DNA of 64,000 nt from Lucifuga dentata. Lineage: Eukaryota; Chordata; Actinopteri; Ophidiiformes; Bythitidae. Position numbers and translations under genes: made by a program. Shown here piece by piece: positions 1 through 13,300 of this stretch. Numbering within the stretch: the first letter of the stretch is position 1; each line of letters opens with the position of its first letter. The DNA is taken from the NCBI GenBank assembly GCA_014773175.1, contig VXCM01001318.1:124001-188000 (forward strand), written 5' to 3'. The notes beneath the pieces were generated by a model. It had not been told where the DNA came from. It saw only the letters and a list, made by a program, of their open reading frames with translations, and searched no databases.

Positions 1-1331
1 ATTAGCTGTAAATTTAATCAACTACCAAAGTAAACACAGTGTCAAGAACAGCTGAATTTAGTTTTACTTAATTTTGTATTTCCAATTTCAGGGATTTAAT
101 GCTTTCATCAATTGAAGAAGGAAATGTGTTGTGCATGCTGACTTGCTGTGCATCTAAAGGGGATGAAGCCATTGCTAATGTTAATGACACCTGTACTTCC
201 ACTATTATTACAAGTCAAAACATCACCTGTGAGACTTACCTGCTGGTGTTGCTGTGGGCTGTTAGTCAATCTGTATTTGTCCTGTGACAGACTGGCGATC
301 TCTCCATGGTATGCAGTGCCTCTCATCCAATTCATGCTGGGACTTGATTATGAGAACTTGAACAGGGTAAGTGATACTGAAAATGTAGATGAAGATGTAC
401 AAATGACAGGAGCTCCATTTACAAAACAATTTAACTTTGATAATGACATTTGTTTTCTCCAAGTTGCTTTTGGTTATCTCATAAATTATGTGTTAAATAA
501 GGCAATCTTAATTATTGAAATTCAACAACATATGACATAACAGTCAAAAATACAAGACTTAAGACATTAGACATTGTGACATGCAACACAGCACTCAGGG
601 ATTCAATTTAACTTTTTCTAAATATCACAGTAAGTATTTTATTTGAATTGCAACAAAAAGTAAATTACTCAGCCTGTTATTTTGTAAGTGCTTTCCAACA
701 CAGGAGAAAGAAAAATGAACCATGTAAACATGAACATTTTAACACAATAACAATCAAAACAGACTACATAACTTTTACAAAATGTCATTATGTAGACTAG
801 AGAGAACATTCTCTTCAGGGCATTCACATTCAAGAAATAAGAACAATTCAATAACTTAAACAGTATGATGAAAATGTTTGGCAAATTGATAATTACACTA
901 AATGAAAACTTTTCAGTTTGAGACCACTGCTTTGAAAAAGTATCTATTTCTGTCTAACACAGAAACAAACATTCAGTGTCTAAGGAATTGCTCCTTTCAC
1001 CAATTAACAGAATAACAGAAGAACTGTGCATGTATTATAACTGTAAGTGTAATGTACAAAACATTTTGTGCAAATTTTGCATAAATATCAATGACTTGAT
1101 TTCTAAGAAATCACAACAGAACTCTACCAACATAGGATCAGGCATGACATTTTTTTTTTTCTAGAAAGTTTTGAAGAATATATTATTTACTTGTGTAATG
1201 TGCAGACTTTAAGTCAGAAACAGGAAGGAAAAGATCAAAACAGGAAAAACAAACCACGGCTCTCCACATCTCAGTCTTTTATGTGGTGTTTACATTGTGC
1301 TAATCCATTCTAAGGACAATGTGCAGCTCCA
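1..1331. other. 3' flank of scaper, no gene recognised
   Basis: AT-rich sequence downstream of the scaper stop codon, probably 3' UTR and intergenic DNA. I recognise no protein in any frame. The only gene-like signal is a 42-base segment at 240-281 on the minus strand, bracketed by good acceptor and donor sequences (see findings). Confidence 0.5.
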
Positions 1332-4300
1332 TCATTCCTCTTGATTCTTGAGAAAAAACTGCAGTGCAGAGTCCCACTGATCTCTTGGAAAGCGGTTAGA
1401 AAACTCACAATAATCCACTGGCTGGGAAACTTTGTAAGAGAGACAGTAAAGAACAAGTATACTCAGTGTACAGCAAGAATCTTTAATACTTTTAAAACAA
1501 AATTCACAGTTTCACCAAACCAAGCACATTGTTTGCAATGACAAAACTGATCACAGCTACTATAATCAGTAATTCATCAGGTTTGAAGAGCCTTCTTGTC
1601 TAATATGAAAATTATACTCATATTCTCTCATATATTCTTCTATATAAAAAAAACTGCTCCATGTAACATTCCATGTAATATGGAATGACTGGTTTATTTT
1701 TTGGTAATATTAGCATGGCTAAAGGGGGTAAGAAAAAAANAAAAAAAAAAAAAAAACTCCTAGGTGAGGTACAACACCTTTTCAACTCAAAGCAATAATA
1801 CATCCAATTTTTGTTACGTATTTGATAAACTTGATAAACTAACTTACCTGGTTGCTTTGCTTTGTCTGATTCCTTCTTATTTGAGGCACAGTCCTGGAGG
1901 AATTAAAAGCACTTGCTACATTATACATGGTATGTAAAAAGTCTGTACACCATTATTGAAGCTACAGGTTTTTAATGATGTAAAGGCCTGAAATTAAGAC
2001 AATTAAAGTTGGACCTTTAATTGTCCTTTTATTGACCTTTAATTGTAACGTTTCCTTGAATATGACATTACAACCTCCAACCTCCTTTACAATCTCCTTT
2101 TCTTAAGGAAAAGAACTGAAAATAACCGTAAACTAGCTAACTTGTTGCAGGGATTTTTTTCCTTTATTACTGCAGAGAGCCAACTGTGAATTGTTAATCA
2201 AGTCACTGCAGAGGTGTTCCTTACTTTACAGTAAGTTTTACAGATATTTCCAGTGTTTATATGCGGTAAATTGCTTAATTGCTCAGTTATGGCAGGTATC
2301 TGTGTAATAACAATGCATTGCACTGTATGTGTAATCGTGTTCAAAGTTTACCTGAATGAATGTGGTTAGCATCACACAGCTCATGTCCTGCTGCAGGATG
2401 ACCTTGTTCTGAGAGTTGTTGTAGCAGGCAGAGATGAGGGAGGGGAACAGCACTCTGATGAGGCGTGGGTCGCTGAAGTACCGGAAGGGCAGCTGACACA
2501 GTTTCTGCAGCACGCTGGGCTGACGGCCAGACTGCACTATCACCTGGAACACACACGGAGCAGAACCAGTCAGTCACTCAGCCGGCCAGGCAGCCAGTCA
2601 GTGGCCCTGCTGGTTATAAATCACCAACCTGTGCCCCTCCCACATGTAAATCTGCACACAAACAGCCATTAGGAGGAGAACTGAGGGGGCATGGCCTTCC
2701 ACTACACAATTACAGGATATAAAACATAATGACGTGCAATGAGGTATAATCTGAAACAGCATAATTAGCCTACATACATGAAGAGCCAGCACTGGCAGAT
2801 GAGGCAGATTTCAGATCTAATTCAAAGACATTTTATTGTGTTTCAAAAACCTTAAAAATAAAATATTAGAATTAATAAAAAATTAAAAAATATATATATA
2901 GAATTAGCATGTCCACAGAAGAAACAATCTTGAATGTGTAGGAAAATGCATATTCATTCTTGGGTCAAGACAGCCCAAGCAGGAACCAGCATCAGTGGAA
3001 GTAAGGCTACATACTGTATATCTGACAGTTGAATCCACAATATAAAAAAGATCTGTCACATTCAAATTGCCTTAGTGATAAGCCAAGCACAGGACAGCCG
3101 AACATAAAACAGTCCACAGACAGCAAAGCTGGTCAAATAACTTAGAATTTAAAAAATATAATAATAAAAATATATTACTGGGTTGTTTCAACTAAAACAA
3201 GATGGTTGTGGTAATTTTGAAATGCAAAATTTCTTAAATTTCTGCTGGAAGTGCAGTTTCAAGATGGTTTACCTGGTTGTCAGGGTGGTTAACGGTAAAA
3301 TAGCCCACACAGATGATGACTTCATTCAACAATTCTTCAGAGGAATGCTGGGTACAGTACCATAGCAGGGAGCTGACAATGTGACGGAAAGCTAGAGACA
3401 GGCCCTCCGCTCCTAAGACAGTCTTAACACAACACAGACAAAACACTTCAGTATGTACCAAAGTAAATTAGGTCTCAGTACACTAACAATTCAAAGAAAC
3501 AAAACACAGTTTCAAAATGGACAGCGCTGAATTTGAAGTAAAACATTTTAACAGTTTTGAGGAGCATAAATATGCTGCAGCTTCTTCTACCATAATCCTA
3601 TAAACACTGGAAAACCTAGTTAATTATATTGCATTTTACTGCTCTAAACTCTGATCTGAAAGTATTATTGGTAGCTGATGCTGCAGCCGAGGCCTGAATT
3701 CTGATCACCTCACACTCCATCATAAGGTACTGTGAAACACAAGGCGACTTGCAGCCAAAAAGAAACATCATTTAAAATGTCCATAAAATTCAGGCAGTGA
3801 AATGCTTTCATGTCCAGCTGTTTTGAATCACCTGAATGCATCGGGTCAGTGAGAGCAGGCTGCTTCAAAGCAATCACCATGAGACATTTCAAATAATTAA
3901 CAACATTCTTACTTGTTCTCTTGCCTTTCCGTCTAAGCGACAACACAGTGAAGTTGTTATCCTCATCTCTACAGGGGGATAATATACAGCCCTGGATACA
4001 GTGCTAATCACTGAAGGTCCATTCTTCTTGATGAGCCCACCAGATTCTGTTCAACCCTAACAACTGACCTGGGGTCAGAGGGCACCTATATTTATGTTAA
4101 CAGGCTCCGTTTTGTCCTGAGGAGAATAACTCCTCTTCTAATAGTTCTTAACAAAAAAAAAAAAAAAANAAAAAAAAAAAAAAACCAGCATCTATCGGAG
4201 CATATGCACAGATTTTTAAAGTTTTTATTAAAAAAAAAAGACAAATGTGCTGGATCTCTAGTTTCTTTCTATATAATAGAAAATAAAAATTAAAAAATTA

Positions 4301-7300
4301 CACGTTGAATTACGGATACCTGGAAGGCAGACAAGTCAAGCAGGGCAAAGCTGTTGAGGAAGCGGATGCCTTGCAAAGCCACCTGGATGACTCCAGAGCT
4401 GTACGGTTCTTGACTTTGAGATGCCAAATCTGGCGAAAAACTATGCAACAGGATACAGTACAGGGTGTGCACAACTCCAACCAGGTCTGTGGTCTGCAGC
4501 AATGCTGTTAGGCCAGTTGGGTCCTGACGCTTATTGTCAAATATACTGGGAGCACTGGAAAGAGAGAAATGTAAGGTCACTGGAGGAAACGACCTGCTGG
4601 CTGATTACAGAGGAATGACAGTCATTGTTTGAGTAACCATGAGCCTCTTTTTTATGGATCCATCTGACATTGAAAAACTGTGTGTATGTATGTCTCTACA
4701 GAGTAACAAACATACTTACCGTCCAGTCACGACAAAGCACAGCTTACATGTGCTGTACAGCAGAGCTGAGGCTTGATGGAGGAAAGCAGACATCTTGGGG
4801 TATTCATCTACTGGACTTTGGATGGACAGAAAGCAACCGTAGAGCTTGTCAACCAATCCCATGTTTACTATGTAGCTGAAAGAAAAACAACAAATAACAA
4901 AAACGTGAGGTGATTATTATGTTCTATGGTATCTTGTCATATGTGGACATACAAAAGGAGCATTTGTGATGATGTTAAGGGAGTGCACGCACTGAAAAAT
5001 GAACTGAGAAACTGTTATTGAGACAAAAAGAAATGGTGGTGTCCTCTATATTATGTATGGTTTGGGATAATTGGAGACAGTGCTGCAAAAGGTAAAATAT
5101 TCTATCTTGTGTCTTTCATCATGAGTATGTATAGGGGCATTTGAGGTAAATCTTCTGCTCCTTCTAGGGATTTTCAGTCTGACACCATTTTTCTCAGGCC
5201 CTCCGCTGTTTCCAGGCTTACAACTAGGTCAGTGAATGAGAATGGGGGCCTGTGGATCTGCTCTGACCAGATGAATTATGGCCCATGGGAGGCATAGTGG
5301 AAAAACTGCACTCTTCCTAAAGGCTTCATCAGCTAGGCCTGCTTTTCATCACATTACCCCAACAATTCAACTCCTACAGCCGAGACAGACACAGCCAGTT
5401 CAAACAGCAGGTTCAAGGAGACCTCTGAGTTTGGGAGCTCTCTTTGTTAATGTGTTTTGAGGACCCCCAGAAACAGATTTGACTTAAAATGCCAAATGTG
5501 AGTAGATACTGAATGTGTGAAAAGACTACAAGCTGGTAGGATGCCAGAATACTTCCTCATTCTCACGCTACTCCCATTCAAGAGACCAAGGCTCCATTTT
5601 TGAAAAGCATCTTAAGGCTGAGATGGTCTTAGCCGAAAGACTTAAAATGGGATGAAGTCTCTTCTTTAATTAAGGCATGCTGCTGAAAGAAACCATCTAT
5701 CCATCTTCCAGCTTATCAGGGTCTGGGTCAAGGAGGCAGCATACTAAGCAAACTAGGCCAGGTGTGCCTCTCCCTAGCCACATCCTCCAACACTTCCTGG
5801 GGGATGTCAAGACATTTCCAGACCAAACGCGATATATAATGCCTCCAACCTTCTCCAACATGTAGACTGGATGGGAAAACTTCCATGACCCCTTCAGTAT
5901 CCCTGAAACAGTAAAGAACTGGTCCACTATTCCATGAAAGGACAGCATCTGCATTGCTCCTCTTGAATCTGAAGTTCAGCAGTCAGCTGGACCCTCCTTT
6001 CCAGCACCCTGGCATAGGTTTTCCCAGGAAGGCTGAGCTTTGTCAATCCCCTGAAACACATTATCCAATCCCCCTTTGTAAAATGAGGACCACCACAATC
6101 TGCAAATTCCTGGGCACTGTCCAGGACCTCCATGCGACTTGAAAAGGCATGTCAGCCAAAACAGCCCAACAATATCCAGAGCTTTCAGCAGGTGAGGGCA
6201 AATCTCATCCACCTCTGGCACCTTGCCACTGAGGAGCTTTTTTTTTTACTACCTCAGTGCCAGAGAGATGGACAAGCCTTTCCCAAGTCCATCGTAAATG
6301 GTGGTGAAGAAACCAGGGGTTGACAAACTCTCAAATCAGTGAAGAGCAATACAGGAGAGATACTAAAGGAGGTAAAAAGGTGATGAAATTAATAAAGTAC
6401 CTGATTAGGTCCTGTGCACGACTGTTAAAAGATTCTGTGGCAGAGCTCTTGACGGGGGAGAGTCCATGCTCTGGGACATGGGTCCCAAGGGACCCCAGGA
6501 TAGAGGCAATAGTCTGCAGCAGGCCTGTGGTCAAACCTTCAAACACCTGTTTGTTCACGCTACGCCCAAAGATGGACTTGTCTTCATCTGGGACATAAAG
6601 CTGTGTGAATGAGAGGAACAAAAGACTGTGAGACTTGGTTAATGTCACATTAAATGTGCTGTTTTTAAACAAGGTAGCCAACTAGAATACTAAATAATAC
6701 ACTACTTATCCTGTGTCCTATCTTTTACCAAGTTCAAATATGCTCTACACATAATATGAAATTGTGTATGTACTTGACAGGAGCTAAAATAAAGAGACAT
6801 TAGATTGCATAAATAGAGGAACAATTTCCTCAAATCAATTTCTGGTCAAATTACATGAAAAGGAACAAGAAGGTCCAGGTTTAAGACTGACAGATGCCAA
6901 AGTTTAATAAGAGAAACCTTACACTGGTTATAATTATAATAATAATTATAATAATTATTATAATAATTGTTAAGCTCATTTCTTTATCAGCATCTAACTC
7001 ATGGAGAGAAGTGAGTTTGTCTCCTGCGGTGCTGCTGGATACATCAGTCATCAGAGCAGCTGCTGGGATATGTTTTATATAAACTGAAGCATACAGGCTA
7101 AACTTTTCCTGTGCCCTAAGGAAATATGACTGCTTTAGATTGGAACTCAGCACTAGAGAAGGAACCCCCAGTAGAGTTCATATATGTACCACAATCCTGT
7201 ATCTGTGCCTTGTTCTGTCTGTGTTGTGAGTGTAGGCGGCCTCGGCTAGCCACCACCATTAGATGTTTGGAGTGGGCTGATGTTTGCAGCCCCTCTTACA

Positions 7301-10299
7301 GAGTGCTGAAGGATATGAGCCAACATATTCACCACCATGCTGCCTGTTTTCCAGCCTGTTTGACTGACTGACTATAATCTCACATTCCTGAGTCAAGAGG
7401 CATCTGTACAGTCTTTCGGCAATAATTCATTACTCTCCAACAGACAGACCCCAGAAAAAGGCAGGGCCTTCTCAGTGCTCTAGCACTGTGTATCAACAGA
7501 TGAATTTATAGCAAAACAAGAAAGTGCTATTTCAACAGGTACATTATGTGTGGGTGGTTTAGAGGTACTTCAGTTAATGTAATTCTGCTTTTGATAGTTT
7601 CAGATGTATCATAACACATACAGCATCTCCTTCACCTACATTTAAATTTATAAAAAAAGAAATACACATTTAAAATACAAATTACACAACTATTATTTCT
7701 CATTGCATTTATGAGATTTTGTTTGTGGTCGTAAATTAGGTTTCGGTCATGTTCTGGGGTGCATGGACTTACTGTTAGCTGATGCAGTAGCAGGTCCATG
7801 AGGAGAGCTATCTTGTTGCTGAACAGTACATAGGAACAGTTTGGGGGGCACTGGGAACATGCCAAGTAGTAGGTATGTACAGCAGCACAGAGGGATCTGA
7901 CACAGAAACATGACAAACCATAATGAATTGCAAATACCTAATCCAATCCTGACACTCAACTTAAATTTACAATTACAGCTAGTCAACAGGAATCACACTT
8001 AGGTTATTACTAACCTCACCATTGAGAACCATGGTGAGATTAGTAGTTTAATGAGTGGCGCGTAGATGATCATCAACTGAGGGGCTTAGTGACTGATTTG
8101 GTGAGTTGAGTTAAATAAAAGGATACATAAGCACATCAGCCACTTATTCAAAGGTATTGTATGCATCAAGTAATGCAATGAATAAATATTTTGATTTAAC
8201 AGTGCTCACTTGAGAGGAATGCGTGGAACTGCAGTGGGTGTGGAGGCAGCGGTGACAACCTGCAGAATTTGTTCCAGAGCAGACAGACCACCACCCACTT
8301 GAAAGGCCACCTGGTCTGCATTGTTCTGTTGAGAAAACAACAGAGAAAGAAAAGCAAGTGGTGGCGTGATGAGGCAGAAGGAGAAAGCCATTCAGTTACC
8401 CTTGGACTCATTCTGCAGGGCAGGTTTCTCGGATATTGTCTAGGGCTTGGGGAGCCTGGGGATCCTGAAAGTGAAAGAAAGGCATACCACGGCCTGGGCA
8501 TAAATTTGGTGTTGAACTACAGGGGTGGGTGATTGATATCAAATAATATATAAATTATTTGTTAAAATGCAAAAATATATATCCATCACAGAGCTAAAAC
8601 TGATGTCTAATGCTTGATTTAAAGTGAAGAAAAGCAAACAAATCCAAACAACTACCAATATTCTAAGGTAGAAAATAACAGTAGGAGAGATGCATTTGAA
8701 AAGTTGATGTTGATTATCATCATTGGCCCATGTCAAACCATTTCTATACAACAGCCGTATTCACACACATCCACTGCATCAATTTGCATTTTTAGATAGT
8801 TTTTAATGTATTTTTCTATTTTTTTTTTTTTTGTTATGTATTCTCTAAATGTATGAAGGATTGTAAATGTTTGTGTTCTGTTTCTTGGGTGTAGCAATGT
8901 TAAGTCCAAAACAAATTTTCCCATGGGGACAATAAAGCATACAGTCTTATCATTTTCTAAAGCCACTTTCTAAAATCAGCAATCTACAATATAGTAATAC
9001 TCAGTTTAATTCTGGTGAACCAGATGAACACATTTACTCACTAAAATGTTAGCATGAAATGTTTCTAAGGAAAACTGAAAACTTGCTGTAATCACTTTTG
9101 CTGTCCTTGAAAAAGCACTGACAGGGCTGATCTAGGCTGGAGGCCTAAGCTAGAAACACTTTTACGTATTGAACTTCACCAACCACCATACCCTCCTTCC
9201 AATTCCATTGGCTGGCCCAACCAGCCTGACAGCTGGCAAATGAAAACATAAATACAGTCTCACAGCACTATATTTTTTACAATTCCTTACCTGTCATAAA
9301 TGTTGTTCTTTACTGGATAGCTTCTATTTGAAAGACTTTGGGAAACATATAAATATGAGTACTTAATAAGAAGTCAAGTGTGTAGTTAAATAAAAGGGGA
9401 GCACATTGGGAAAAGTACTCTGTTCAATTACCCAGTAGTACAGAAAAATCTAGTTTGACACAAAATAAACCATCAGCAGTCACAGAGGGAGAAGCACTCT
9501 GGGGTCAGAGACTAGACATAGCCCAGAAAGAAGACGAGGGGGTGAGGTGCAGAAGGGGGAGAGTCATGTATTGTCTAAGGAATTAGCGCGGAAAGTGGAG
9601 ACTGAATCAGATATGGAGGAGAAAAACAAATCTCTAGGTGAGGCAATGACATGAGAGATGCTTGTTAAGTCAAATAAAGTTGTGCTGACAGAGAGTATAT
9701 TTATTTGACTTTGTCCAGGGATTAGAGAAAAAAGCACTCCCCAGGCTGCCTCACTAGCCAATCACACCGTACCGTGGTTACACACACGTCTAGATGGATG
9801 TTTTTCTAAGTAGCTGGATAAGTAATATATGGCAATGCAGTTTAATAATATGCTTTAAACTGAGGTAAAACAAAGCAAAACACTTGGACAGCTTTGATCT
9901 GCCTCTGTGACAGCAACACTGGAGTTGAAAGGAGCACACTAACCTTTGACCTCTCACTGGGGGCATGTGGAATAAGAGGAGAAAACCTGGTGTAATGACA
10001 GCTTGTGTGCTACTGACATTGCATCACCTCCTCTCCCCTTATGTGAAGCTGTGCCACCTACCTCAGCCACCTCTCCAGGGAAATTCAATAATAGCCTCTG
10101 CAACCCCCCACCCTACATCTCTTCAGTGATGGGACACAATAATTAATCTCCATCATCACACTCATAGGAGTACACAAAGGAATGTTAAGATAGCTTGAAC
10201 CACAATTTGGCAGGAAATTTATGGCTCATTAGGGGAAGAAGGCTGTAAATTCTCCTCATTACAATCATGGTGACTGGTATTGTAAGACTTAATTTTTAC

Positions 10300-10330
<31 letters not shown>

Positions 10331-13300
10331 GGCCATGCAACAAAATCTCTAGGCCTAATATGTTTCAAATCAATGAAAATTATAAATTTCTGCCATTATA
10401 TCTGAGCACTACGTATACATATTTTGGACTAATTGATTTTCATCTGCAAAACCAATTTAGCAATTTAGCATCATCTAAACCAGACATGCAAGCCACATAG
10501 TCACAGGACAGTATTTGTTCTTGTGCAAGGAAGCTCTTCTATTGGTACCATGTGCACCATGAAAACATACAGTAGTTAATCTGCTCTTCATTAGCCTATA
10601 ACCAAAGGCAAGTCTCTTTGGAGCTAAACATAAATCATTGCTGAAGGGCTGGCTTGACCTGTACGCTGCTGCAGACTGTTAAGATGAGCAACATACATAA
10701 TGCAACATACATAATGATCTTAAGTATTGCATGACACTTTCTGCAGAGTAGAATTTTATGCAACTCAGAGGACGTGAGGTAGTTACAGTCTGTTTTCATA
10801 CATAGTGACAGACATCTACTTAAAAAAAAAAAAAAAAGNAAAAAAAAAAAAAAAAAGGAAGGGAAAGTAAGGGAAGGGAAGGGGCATGTATAACATTTTG
10901 ACAAAGACTAATGTGTCCAGTATCCAGTGGTCCAGTTATTACCTGTTTCTCTAAGATGCGTGATATCTCTCCTAAGGTTCTGTCAAGAGCAGACACTTTG
11001 CTGTTGGACCACTGTCCACTGTCTTGGCCTTGCAGCTGCTTCAACAGCTCTTTCACAAGGCGCTGAAGCCTGAAAAAAACAGAAGAAAAAAAAATCACTA
11101 TAAATCTGCTACCAAACACCTGTTGTTAAAGCATATCTCCACCCACAGCCAACTTGTACCCACTATGCTTTATAATCATTACAGTAAAATTTGGGTGGTG
11201 GGTGGGTGCAAAAGACCATGCAAAAGACCATTTAGAAACTTACTTGGCTTTGTATGTGGAGTCAGGGACCTGTGTCTTTGACTCTATTGACATTTCATAT
11301 TCCCTTGCCCTGTAGAGGGAGAAACATCAACAAGTTTTAGAATCCTATAATAAGTACTTTGGCTGCAAGTAAAGAATACAATGAATGAAAAGTGTAAAGA
11401 GACAGAAAAAACTGAAGTTGAGCCTGTTTCCACTTCAGTCAGCCCTTTGGCACCTACGACACTGTATCTACATGAACAAAAATAGGACATATTGAGGCCA
11501 TGACCTCAATGTCTTTATGCCAGCACTACCACTGGCTGGTTATTGTGGTTGCATTGTAAAAATAAAGGCATGTGTCTTTGTGTGAGAAAGAAAAAGACTG
11601 TACATGGATTTTTTTTAAACAATGTACATCCTGCACTCTGAGGCTCCAGATCTGGCAATGGCATTGCAGCAATTTCAAAGAAAGCTCAGGGTGAAACCCA
11701 GACTCCTAAGATCAATTGGTAATTTTGCTCCCCAATCAAAGAAAGAGGTTAAGCTCATTAGTGTTACTTTATAGGCAGCCAGATTGCGCATAATATCCGC
11801 TTTCAGCTCAGGGAGGTTGGTGAGGGAGAAGACAAACTGAAACACTGAGAGTTTCTCTGTGTGTGAGTGAAACTGAGCATATGGATAAATGACCTGGAGT
11901 TCATCCTGGCGCGGAGCTTCTTTGCCTTCTTCCGTGCCTTCTGCCTCTCTTCTGTGTCCATCACACCCTCAGAAGTAACAGAGCTGTCCACCACAATATC
12001 CACTATATACTTCCTCAAGGAAAGATGTTCCTGGAGTTTGACAGAGTCCATACAGCAGAGATATGAATGGCAAATTACTGCATTATTACTCATTCCATGC
12101 TGTTGAAATAAATATACAAATATAACCAAGCAAATAATAGGGAAATAGGAATAATAGGAAAAATACTCCAATAACTACATTATCTTAGAAAGAACAATAT
12201 CAACATTATTATTGATACAATATTACTAACTAAGAATTGTTATGTTCCTGTTAATGAGAGGAAGTTAACAGTCTTCAAAAATTAAAACGAACTTTAATGG
12301 AACATTAATTAAACAAATATGGCATCACCTTTGGATCTTTCTTTTAACAGAATAGTTGCCCTGCATGATATCAGCAGCTTCATCCTAGAACTAGATGACC
12401 GACAGTTTGCACAACAGGGATGAAGAAGCATGCTTCAGCAGACAGTCTTGATTTTCCATGAGTTCACAATTTGGCTATTTGAGTGGTTTCAACAGTAAAA
12501 TGGGGATACATTGAGAGTGAATTTGAAGCAGTGTTTATATATGTGTTATACTAGTGAGTCGCTTCTTTTCATTGCCTTGTTTATCATACTGTCAAAAACA
12601 AAAACTGACCAGCATTTGGAAAGGAAATGATTTACAAGACGGGAAGGAAGGGGTATCAATTATTCCTCACTGAAATAAACTTTGACTAAGAAGGTTCTGG
12701 GGCCAAAGGTGCTGTATATAGCACCAACCTTGTCAGCCTCACAAAGAACACTGTTGAAAAGCCAATCTCACATTGCAGTCTGAGAGGCTACCTTGCCTTA
12801 ATGAGCTACCTTCCCATGGAAAGTACTCCATGACAAAACAGCCTGGAGACAAGGAGGTGATGTCACCCCTCCATGGAACCACTGAGCCCTGACTGTGTAC
12901 ATTTCAAGGTCCATTTATAATCTCACAAAGCCAGTAACACAGCCATGACAATATATAGATAATAAAATGACCATATAATAAAAGACAATCATGGTGTCTC
13001 TGTCTTTTTACATGACACAAGTAGCATGAGTGCTCTTTATCAGGGTGAGTGGGTGTTGGTGCTTGGCAGGGTGTGGGTTATACGCACCACTTCCTCATCA
13101 GAAAGCTCCCGTCCCTGTATGCTGCTACTATCTCGCACAGCCTGTTGGTGCCCCTTGCCCTTGATGTGGCTGAACAGGTGAACCTCTGAGGTGATCTACA
13201 AATACAAACACTGAGGTCAGAGGTCACTGCTGTGGACACAATGGAGACAGAGACAGGAAAGTGTCACCAGCGCCCAATGACAGGCTGGTGAAACTATATA

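Noticed and set aside
7126..7371. 81-residue plus-strand frame in a scaper intron
   Set aside because: No recognisable domain, no splice or poly(A) context, composition like random intron sequence.
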